Source of the DNA: JACQNR01 sp049515175
GTDB lineage: Bacteria > Acidobacteriota > Terriglobia > UBA7540
Length of the DNA stretch: 16,455 nt
Assembly (NCBI GenBank): GCA_049515175.1
Contig: JBEKUI010000079.1
Coordinates: forward strand, 1-16,455
Direction of reading: 5' to 3'
The position numbers were made by a program, and so were the translations under genes. The notes below the pieces were generated by a model that was not told the origin of the DNA, did not search any database, and worked only from the letters and a program-made list of their open reading frames with translations. Shown here one piece after another: positions 8,842-14,575 of the stretch (position 1 is the stretch's first letter; each line of letters begins with the position of its first letter).

Positions 8842-9201
8842 GTGCAAAGTTTCATGCGGACATGTAATATTTCAATGTTGGACTGAAAGTCACATTAGTA
8901 ACGGTCCGACAAGCGTCTATCTGCCAACCGTAATCGGCAAAATCGTATATGCATTTCGGATTTTGTTGGCAATAACAAGAAATACCCAAGAAATTTGGGA
9001 AAGTATTCTCAATATCCATGCAAAGTTTCTTGACAAATGCTCAGCCGAGTGGTACGTGGTTAATCTTATCCCGACGACTGAGGATTAGAGCGTGAGCGTA
9101 TCCAGAGCCACGGCCCGACGCGAGAGGGTTGTCATCACGGCAGTGAGCCTGCACCCGATCCTCACTCCCCGGGTAACGGGAGATCTCTCGTGCCCTCAAC
9201 C

Positions 9202-9206
9202 GGGAG
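9202..9206 (+). promoter_or_regulatory. Ribosome binding site that sets the SDR start
   Basis: GGGAG lies seven bases upstream of the ATG at 9214. It would fall inside the coding region if translation began at the upstream GTG (9190), so the ATG is preferred. Confidence 0.55.
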
Positions 9207-9213
9207 CCGAGTC

Positions 9214-9978
9214 ATGATGTTGAAAGAAAAAACCGCGGTGATCACCGGCGGGGGCTCCGGCATCGGCCGGGCGATTGCCGTCACCTTTGCGCAGCACCAG
9301 ACGCACTCGATTGTCCTGGATAAGTGCAGTGACCGCGCAGGAGATGTCGCCCGTGAGATCCGCCAGGCGGGCGGGAGCGCGGAAGCGGTCTGCGCCGACG
9401 TCTCCTCTTCGCGCGAAGTCGCCGCGGCATTCGCAGAAATCGCGCAGCGGAACGGGCGCATCGACATTCTGGTGAACTGCGCCGGGGTTTTTGTGCGCCA
9501 GGACGCCGTGACGCTGGAAGAAGCGGACTGGGACCTCTGTTTTGACGTCAATCTGAAGGGTGCCTGGCTTTGCTGCAAACACGCGGTGCCGCTCATGCCG
9601 GCGGGAGGATCGATCATCGCCATTGGCTCAACCCATTCGATGCGCGCGCAGGGCAAAGCCTTCCCCTACGGCGTCACCAAAGGCGGCCTGGTCGCACTCA
9701 CGCGCAGCCTCGCGGTCGATTTCGGGCGGCAGGGGATCCGGGCCAACATCATTGTTCCGGGGCTGGTGACGACTCCGCTGACTCGCAGCATTTATGAGAA
9801 CGGCCAATCACCAAGTCTCGAAGAGCTCGTCGCCCGGCAGCCGCTACCAGTACGGATTCAGCCCGAAGATGTCGCCCACGCGGCGCTATTCCTAGCCTCC
9901 GACCTGGCGCGCTGCATCACCGGCACGACGCTGTTTGTGGACGGAGGACGGACTATTTCCGCGGGGATTGTGAATTAA
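9214..9978 (+). CDS. Short-chain dehydrogenase/reductase (SDR), likely sugar or sugar-acid dehydrogenase
   Basis: This 254-residue classical SDR has all core motifs: TGGGSGIG at 11-18 for dinucleotide binding, NCAG at 88-91, Asn113, Ser139, and Tyr152-x-x-x-Lys156 in YGVTK, completing the Asn-Ser-Tyr-Lys tetrad. Asp36 at the end of the second strand (VLDK) suggests NAD rather than NADP. The C-terminal segment GTTLFVDGG is typical of the family. It leads the plus-strand cluster ahead of a DapA-like lyase and an MR/MLE dehydratase. The family includes L-rhamnose 1-dehydrogenase, gluconate 5-dehydrogenase and 2-keto-3-deoxy-L-fuconate dehydrogenase, so oxidation of a sugar, sugar acid or keto-deoxy acid is the natural inference. 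The precise substrate cannot be read from sequence. An in-frame GTG at 9190 would add eight residues but lies upstream of the likely ribosome site. Confidence 0.88.
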   Translation: MMLKEKTAVITGGGSGIGRAIAVTFAQHQTHSIVLDKCSDRAGDVAREIRQAGGSAEAVCADVSSSREVAAAFAEIAQRNGRIDILVNCAGVFVRQDAVTLEEADWDLCFDVNLKGAWLCCKHAVPLMPAGGSIIAIGSTHSMRAQGKAFPYGVTKGGLVALTRSLAVDFGRQGIRANIIVPGLVTTPLTRSIYENGQSPSLEELVARQPLPVRIQPEDVAHAALFLASDLARCITGTTLFVDGGRTISAGIVN

Positions 9979-10036
9979 GCGCCCAGACTGCCCGCCGGGG
10001 TGTTCTGGTCCAAGCCCCTGAAAAAGATAACCGCTG

Positions 10037-10057
10037 CTTCCGCCGGCCATTCGGAAG
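10037..10057. repeat. Short inverted repeat upstream of the DapA-like gene
   Basis: CTTCCG (10037-10042) and CGGAAG (10052-10057) form a 6-bp perfect inverted repeat with a nine-base spacer. It lies in the 146-bp gap between the SDR and the DapA-like gene. It could be an operator or a weak stem; no T-run follows, so a terminator is unlikely. I found no convincing promoter in this gap. Confidence 0.25.
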
Positions 10058-10124
10058 TAAACTACGGGCCGCAAATGGAATAATTTCAGCCAAGCGGAGC
10101 CCCGCAACGCCCGGGGAATCACAC

Positions 10125-11027
10125 ATGACGCCGGATGAATTGCGTGCCAGTCTGAATGGAGTCGTCGGTTTTGGTGTGACGCCGTTCCACCAGGACCTGA
10201 CGTTGAATATTGACGCGTTGCGTCGCAACGCCGCGCACCTCGCCGAGTATTGCGAAGTTGTCGTTGCGCTCGGGAACAACGGCGAGATTTTCTCCCTCGC
10301 CCCGGAAGAGCAGAAGATTGTGGCGCGCCAGGTCGTAGAGGAAGTGCGCGGACGGAGGCCTGTATTGGTCGGCGTGGGTTTCTCCGCCCCCGTGGCCTGC
10401 GAGCTCGCGCGCTCAGCGGAGGCCGCGGGTGCCGACGGCGTCCTCGTTCTGCCGCCCCACTTGACCGCCGCCAACGACGACGGCCTCTTCGAATACTACC
10501 GGAGCGTAGCGGAGGCGACAAAACTCGGCGTCGTCCTCTTTCAGACTCCGGCAATGAATTTTTCCGTCGGCCTGTTACGCCGCCTGGCGGGCGTGCCGAA
10601 CATCATCGGGATGAAGGACGAACACGGCGATATGAAGCAGTTCGTCCGCCAGTGGCGGGCCGTTCGCGAGCGCATCAAGCTGATGTGCGGCGTGGGGGAG
10701 ATTCTGGCGCCCAGCTACTTCGCGCTCGGGGTCGATGTGTTCACCAGCGGCATCGTGAACTTCATGCCCCGCACGCCGCGCCGAATCCTGGAATTGCTCC
10801 GCGCGCGGGAGTTTGAAGCTGCCGCACGGGTCGTGGAAGAGGAGACCCTCGATGTATTCGACCTGCGCGCCAAGCGGCCGGGCTATACGACGGTGGTGAT
10901 CAAAGAGGGAATGAACCTTTGCGGAATGCACGCCGGCCCGCCGCGCCCGCCACTCGCCCCGTTGCCGGAGGCGGATTTACATCAACTGCGCGGAATTCTG
11001 TCGAGAATCGGAGTCCTGAAACCCTAG
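10125..11027 (+). CDS. DapA/NAL-superfamily lyase, close to 5-dehydro-4-deoxyglucarate dehydratase, with altered active site
   Basis: This 300-residue TIM-barrel protein opens with GFGVTPFHQDLTLNIDALRR and contains EIFSLAPEEQ and RRPVLVGVG, which resemble 5-dehydro-4-deoxyglucarate dehydratase and related keto-deoxy-sugar-acid enzymes. The Schiff-base lysine is Lys164 in IIGMKDEHGD. Several usual active-site residues differ. The G-T-T-G-E or G-G-T-G-E carboxylate loop reads GNNGE (50-54). The tyrosine of the PPY motif is His112. The catalytic tyrosine of the L-Y-N motif is Phe139 (VVLFQTP). It may therefore be a divergent aldolase or dehydratase with shifted chemistry. The start has GGGGA about eight bases upstream. 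The MR/MLE gene begins 18 bases after its stop, so the two are probably co-transcribed. The family is secure; the exact reaction is unknown. Confidence 0.82.
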   Translation: MTPDELRASLNGVVGFGVTPFHQDLTLNIDALRRNAAHLAEYCEVVVALGNNGEIFSLAPEEQKIVARQVVEEVRGRRPVLVGVGFSAPVACELARSAEAAGADGVLVLPPHLTAANDDGLFEYYRSVAEATKLGVVLFQTPAMNFSVGLLRRLAGVPNIIGMKDEHGDMKQFVRQWRAVRERIKLMCGVGEILAPSYFALGVDVFTSGIVNFMPRTPRRILELLRAREFEAAARVVEEETLDVFDLRAKRPGYTTVVIKEGMNLCGMHAGPPRPPLAPLPEADLHQLRGILSRIGVLKP

Positions 11028-11045
11028 CCCTGCAGGAGTCGTGCC

Positions 11046-12248
11046 ATGGCAGAATCCATTTCAACCCAGAACGTGAAGATCGCCCGGATCGAGTGCCTGC
11101 AACTCCGCTCGCCCCATGCCAGCCCCGACGACTGCGACGGTGCGGTGGATACGGCTGTGATTCGCGTGACCGCGGACAACGGAATGTACGGCGTGGGTGA
11201 GACGGACGCGCCGCCCAACGCCATCGCCGCGCTGCTCGAAACACCCACTGCGCACATCTGGAGCCGCAGCGTTCGCGATATTTTGCTGGGCGAGAATCCT
11301 GTGGAAGTTGAGGCTCTGTGGGACAAGCTCTACGAGGGGACGATCTATCATGCCCGGCGCGGCCTGGGAATCATGCTGATTGCCGCCATCGACATCGCCC
11401 TGCACGATCTGCGCGGCAAGCTCCTCGGCCAGCCGGTTTACAAACTGGTGGGCGGAGCCGCCCGACCCGAAGTGATTCCCTATGCCACCCTGTTTCCTTC
11501 CATGCCCATGGGGCGGCCGTGGGCGGAGATGCGCGCCGCCTGCATCGACCTGATGAAGCGCGCGGTGGATTTCGGCTTCCGCGCCATGAAGATGGAAATG
11601 CTCTTCTACGACCTTGTCTCCGATCGCGAGCTCGTGAAGTTCATCCACGAGTGCCGAAAATTGGTCGGCAACGACCGCGAGTTCATGATCGACGTCGGCT
11701 ATCGCTGGAAGAATTTCAACGACGCGCTGTGGGTACTGAAGCGCATCGAAGATGACAAGCTCTTTTTTGTCGAGACTCCCGTGCATACGGACGATCTCGA
11801 CGGCCTGGCGCGCCTGGCCGATGCCACCACCACACCCGTGGCGGTCGGTGAATTCCTGCAAACCCGCCACGAGTTCCGCGAGTTGATGGATCGCGGCCAT
11901 TGCGACGTGATTCAGCCTGACCTGGGGAGAGTGGGCGGTTTGACGGAAGCCCTGCGCGCGGCCCGCATGGCCGCCGAACGGGGCCTCTATTGCGTCCCCC
12001 ACGCGTGGAAGACGGGGTTGACCGCGGCGGTGACACGTCACTTCGGCGCAGTCGTTCCCAACTGCCCCTACACGGAACTGTTCCATCCGGAGTTCTTCCC
12101 GTCGTACTTGCGTCCCCGGCTGGTCAAGCCCGAAGCGCCTGTCGTCGACGGAAAATGGGCGATTCCGACGGAGCCCGGCGTCGGAGTGGATCTCGATCCG
12201 GATATCGTCCGTCAGTGTCTCGTCGCGCCGATTACGGTGGTGGAATAA
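11046..12248 (+). CDS. Mandelate racemase/muconate lactonizing enzyme family (enolase superfamily) acid-sugar dehydratase
   Basis: This 400-residue protein has an N-terminal capping domain (about 11-130) with IDIALHDLRGK at 115-125. The barrel carries the three magnesium ligands of the superfamily: Asp216 (MIDVGYRW), Glu243 (FVETP) and Glu269 (VAVGEF). Asp292 (QPDLGRVGG) and His319 (VPHAWKTG) fit the catalytic Asp-His dyad of the acid-sugar dehydratases. The usual K-x-K at the end of the second barrel strand reads Lys182-Met-Glu184, so the second lysine is lost. The expected reaction is dehydration of an aldonic or aldaric acid to a 2-keto-3-deoxy acid, feeding the DapA-like enzyme encoded upstream. 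AGGAG lies 7-8 bases before the ATG. Rhamnonate, fuconate or galactonate would fit the pectin-like context, but specificity cannot be assigned by eye. Confidence 0.87.
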   Translation: MAESISTQNVKIARIECLQLRSPHASPDDCDGAVDTAVIRVTADNGMYGVGETDAPPNAIAALLETPTAHIWSRSVRDILLGENPVEVEALWDKLYEGTIYHARRGLGIMLIAAIDIALHDLRGKLLGQPVYKLVGGAARPEVIPYATLFPSMPMGRPWAEMRAACIDLMKRAVDFGFRAMKMEMLFYDLVSDRELVKFIHECRKLVGNDREFMIDVGYRWKNFNDALWVLKRIEDDKLFFVETPVHTDDLDGLARLADATTTPVAVGEFLQTRHEFRELMDRGHCDVIQPDLGRVGGLTEALRAARMAAERGLYCVPHAWKTGLTAAVTRHFGAVVPNCPYTELFHPEFFPSYLRPRLVKPEAPVVDGKWAIPTEPGVGVDLDPDIVRQCLVAPITVVE

Positions 12249-12321
12249 CTGTAGCGGCGATGTCCTCATCGCCGCTACGGTTTTTGCAAAAGACCACGGC
12301 AGTCGGAGACCGCCGATACAG
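12249..12321. repeat. 73-bp composite near-palindrome (REP/BIME- or MITE-like)
   Basis: The element starts directly after the dehydratase stop codon. Its ends, CTGTAGCGGCG and CGCCGATACAG, form an 11-bp inverted repeat with one mismatch. The two arms each fold alone: 12251-12278 has a perfect 12-bp stem with a TCCT loop, and 12297-12315 has an 8-bp stem with one A-C mismatch and a GGA loop. The arms meet at the palindromic centre TTTTGCAAAA, so the whole unit can form one long hairpin. It fills most of the 89-bp gap before the permease gene. The end motif resembles that of the element at 654-704. Confidence 0.65.
12251..12285 (+). terminator. Possible Rho-independent terminator or attenuator before the permease gene
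   Basis: A perfect 12-bp GC-rich stem (GTAGCGGCGATG and CATCGCCGCTAC, loop TCCT) is followed by GG and then five Ts at 12281-12285. This could end or reduce transcription between the dehydratase and the permease. The T-run is short and is also part of the palindromic centre of the larger repeat, so partial read-through is likely. Confidence 0.4.
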
Positions 12322-12337
12322 CCGAGGTTCATCTCCC

Positions 12338-13303
12338 ATGAAATTCACTCGCCGTTCCATCATCGATGTGGTGCTGCTCATTTTGGTGAATACGATGTGG
12401 GCGGCGCAGTACTCGGCTTACAAGGTTGCCACGGAGAAGATGGGGCCCATTACTGTTGGCGCTTGGACTTTTCTGATCGCGGGAATGGTACTCCTGCCTT
12501 TCCTGCTGTGGGAACGTCGGTCGAGCAGCGCCCTGCCGAGTTCCGCGGCCGCGGCAAGTCCGCAGCGAAATTCCAAGTCGCTGGCCCACCGTAAAAACAT
12601 CATCGGCTTCCTTGCCATCGGGATTGGAGGTCTGGTTCCTGCCTCGGCGTTTCTGGCCTGGGGAGTGGGTCGCTCCACCGCCTCCAACGCTGCGCTGATC
12701 TATCTCACGGTTCCCATCATCACCGCGATTCTGGCCTCCATCATCGTCGATGAGAAGATGACACTGGTGCGTTGGGGAAGCCTGGGGATCTCCGTCGTGG
12801 GCGTGCTCATTCTTTCCGACTTCAACTGGCGCCACCTCGAACTCGCGAGCGGGAAATATTTGCTTGGCAATTGCCTCGTGCTGGTCGCCTGCACCAGCAG
12901 TGCCTTCTACAACGTCTGCTCCAAGGAACTCCTGCGCCGCTTTGCGCCCCTGGAAGTGCTTGTTTACGGATACTCCCTGGCCTTGGCGGTGAGCATTCCG
13001 CTGCTCGTCTGGGTGGAGCCGCTGACCGTGGAGGCGGTGCGCGGTTATGGAGTGCGGGTCTGGGTGGCCTTGATCATCCTGAGCTGCTTAAGCTGGGGGC
13101 TGGCGATGGTCCTGTGGATGTTCCTGCTGAAGCGCCTTGACGTCAGCCAGGCGTCGGTTTCTATCTACCTGCTCCCCTTTCTGGGGGTGCTCATTTCGGC
13201 CGTCACACTGCACGAGAGGATCACTCCCACGATGATCTTGGGAGGCGTGGTGACGCTGGCGGGCACGATTCTCATCACCACGCTTGATGCGACCTCTGCC
13301 TAG
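12338..13303 (+). CDS. DMT-superfamily (EamA-type) permease
   Basis: This 321-residue, ten-helix inner-membrane protein has two EamA repeats. The first half starts at VVLLILVNTMWAAQYSAYK and ends with ALIYLTVPIITAILAS, then DEKMTLVRWGSLGISVVGVL. The second half ends in the matching pattern VSIYLLPFLGVLISAV, then HERITPTMILGGVVTLAG. A charged Ser/Ala-rich loop of about 30 residues (58-88) separates helices 2 and 3. The family exports or imports small metabolites; with sugar-acid enzymes upstream, movement of a sugar acid or pathway intermediate is a reasonable inference. The frame runs open into the upstream gene. I chose the ATG at 12338 because it begins at the first helix and follows a GAGG motif ten bases upstream. 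It converges with the next gene across a 13-bp gap. Confidence 0.87.
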   Translation: MKFTRRSIIDVVLLILVNTMWAAQYSAYKVATEKMGPITVGAWTFLIAGMVLLPFLLWERRSSSALPSSAAAASPQRNSKSLAHRKNIIGFLAIGIGGLVPASAFLAWGVGRSTASNAALIYLTVPIITAILASIIVDEKMTLVRWGSLGISVVGVLILSDFNWRHLELASGKYLLGNCLVLVACTSSAFYNVCSKELLRRFAPLEVLVYGYSLALAVSIPLLVWVEPLTVEAVRGYGVRVWVALIILSCLSWGLAMVLWMFLLKRLDVSQASVSIYLLPFLGVLISAVTLHERITPTMILGGVVTLAGTILITTLDATSA

Positions 13304-13316
13304 GCACCCACCGGCA

Positions 13317-14378
13317 TCAATTCTGGCCAAATTCGTGCACCGCTTCGTAGAGGGCGAGTATGTTCGCGGTCGGTGTGTTGGGCTGCATGTTATGGCAGGG
13401 GGCCACGACGTAGCCTTTGCACTCCCGGAAGATCCGAATATTGTCCGCTACCTCGCGGCGCACATCATCTGGCGTGCCAAAGGGAAGGGTCTGCTGATTG
13501 TCCACCGCGCCGTGGAAGACGAGGGAGCGGCCGAAGTCGCGTGCCAGCCCTTCGCGCTCCATGCCGTGGCAGCGCCACTGAACGGGATTGAGGACGTCGA
13601 TGCCGATCTCGATCAGTTCCGGCAGCAGCGGCCGAATGGCGCCGTCATCGTGATGGATCACCTTGACGTCGAAGGAATGCACCAGCTCGATCATCTTCTT
13701 CATGCGGGGCTTCAGAAAGCGCCGGAAGCTCGCCGGGCTCATGAGCAGTGATTCCTGTGTGCCCAGGTCTTCCGCGACGTAAACGAGGGTGATGAGATCG
13801 CCGGCGGCTGCGAGCGCCCCACGGATAATCGCGGCGTGAATCTCGAAGATGCGCTCCAGCGCCGCGTCCGCGATTTCCGGGTTGACGATCAAGTCCTCCA
13901 GCGCCTGCTCCATGCCGCGCAGGTGGCAGTAAAGGTAGAACGGCTCATAGGTCATGCCAACGATGGGATAGTCCCGCCAGACTTCGCAACGCGCGCGAAA
14001 GGTAGCAACGTCCCACTCCCGCGGGTCAGGCCAGGCGAATCGTTCAACGTCGGTCGCCGTTTCCGCCTTGGCCAGAGGGTGCTCGATGGTCTCCGTGTAG
14101 GTCCCCAGACCGTTCTGGTAGGCGACCTCGCGCGTCCCGACGCGCCAGATGGGGAAAACCGATTGGATGTGCCAATCCTCTTCGGTCGCCAGGGGATGAA
14201 GCGGCGCGAGATGAATGCACTTGTCCACATCCAGCCGCTCCCACAGCGCGCGATCCGTGGCACAGCCCAGTTCGCTCTTCAACCGGGATTTGACTTCGCC
14301 CGTGCTCCAGAAATCACAAGGAACACGATCCGGCTTCTTACCGGCGAGGACTGCCTGCCAGCGTTCTCGTGGGGTCAC
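13317..14378 (-). CDS. Uroporphyrinogen decarboxylase (URO-D) family protein, MtaA/MtbA-like methyltransferase type
   Basis: With a GTG start at 14378 the protein has 353 residues, the usual length for this family, and opens with TPRERWQAVLAGKKPDRVPC, the standard URO-D-like N-terminus. GGAG lies seven bases upstream. The frame stays open 106 codons further, but that extension is Arg-rich and unlike a protein. The segment VIHHDDGAIRPLLPEL (240-254), followed by GIDVLNPVQ, corresponds to the H-x-C-G zinc region of MtaA/MtbA-like methyltransferases, but here it reads His243-Asp-Asp245-Gly with no cysteine. The C-terminal APCHNMQPNTPTANILALY (327-345) is also typical. It is probably a cofactor or corrinoid methyltransferase rather than haem biosynthesis. 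It is divergent from an MttB-like gene, the other common partner in such systems. Confidence 0.82.
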   Translation of the reverse strand: MTPRERWQAVLAGKKPDRVPCDFWSTGEVKSRLKSELGCATDRALWERLDVDKCIHLAPLHPLATEEDWHIQSVFPIWRVGTREVAYQNGLGTYTETIEHPLAKAETATDVERFAWPDPREWDVATFRARCEVWRDYPIVGMTYEPFYLYCHLRGMEQALEDLIVNPEIADAALERIFEIHAAIIRGALAAAGDLITLVYVAEDLGTQESLLMSPASFRRFLKPRMKKMIELVHSFDVKVIHHDDGAIRPLLPELIEIGIDVLNPVQWRCHGMEREGLARDFGRSLVFHGAVDNQQTLPFGTPDDVRREVADNIRIFRECKGYVVAPCHNMQPNTPTANILALYEAVHEFGQN

Positions 14379-14413
14379 GTGGACACTCCATGAAGAGGTT
14401 GTCAGCACTGTGG

Positions 14414-14419
14414 ATTCTA
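14414..14419 (-). promoter_or_regulatory. Possible -10 element for the URO-D-family gene
   Basis: On the minus strand TAGAAT matches the -10 consensus at 5 of 6 bases and would give a leader of about 28 bases before the GTG at 14378. I see no good -35 at 16-18 bases upstream, so this is a weak call. Confidence 0.25.
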
Positions 14420-14513
14420 GCCTCGCATCTGAGAAACCGACCCATATTTTTTCGTCCCGGGATCTCCTCTCGACATTTTGGCGGCGTTTCATTCTTGGGT
14501 GGGAAATGGAGAG

Positions 14514-14542
14514 TTGACATCGACAGACTCTCGCCCGATAGT
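14514..14542 (+). promoter_or_regulatory. Sigma-70-like promoter for the MttB-family gene
   Basis: A perfect TTGACA (14514-14519), a 17-base spacer and GATAGT (14537-14542, 4 of 6) form a good promoter. Transcription would start near 14549, inside the longer open frame. This argues that translation begins downstream, at the GTG at 14576. Confidence 0.5.
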
Positions 14543-14560
14543 GGCCACACCGTCGCGCTT

Positions 14561-14566
14561 GAAGGG
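14561..14566 (+). promoter_or_regulatory. Ribosome binding site that sets the MttB-family start
   Basis: GAAGGG lies nine bases upstream of the GTG at 14576. It fits the predicted transcript start near 14549. Confidence 0.4.
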
Positions 14567-14575
14567 AACACCACA

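Larger units (their letters stand above)
8682..9213. other. Divergent intergenic control region with an AT-rich island
   Basis: These 532 bp separate the receptor arm (minus) from the catabolic arm (plus). Bases 8881-9060 contain 74 G or C in 180 by count (about 41 percent), well below the flanking coding DNA. Short inverted repeats include CCCAA-N5-TTGGG near 8984-8998, TTGTT-N6-AACAA near 8963-8978, and AGTGAG-N13-CTCACT at 9142-9166. Any of these could be operator half-sites, but none matches a named consensus. A TTGACA at 9030-9035 faces the plus-strand genes, but the hexamer 17 bases later (TACGTG) is a poor -10. The 87-codon frame at 8825-9088 has no recognisable protein character. Confidence 0.6.

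Noticed and set aside
9030..9058. TTGACA followed after 17 bases by TACGTG as a promoter for the SDR cluster
   Set aside because: The -35 is perfect but the -10 matches only two positions, so it was not called as a promoter.
8825..9088. 87-codon plus-strand frame in the AT-rich intergenic region
   Set aside because: No good ribosome site, no recognisable domain, and the composition suggests regulatory DNA rather than coding. It also overlaps the receptor promoter.
11061..12332. 423-codon open frame on the minus strand opposite the MR/MLE gene
   Set aside because: The plus-strand protein has a full set of enolase-superfamily motifs. The minus-strand translation is His/Arg/Gly-rich without recognisable domains, as expected from a GC-rich antisense shadow.
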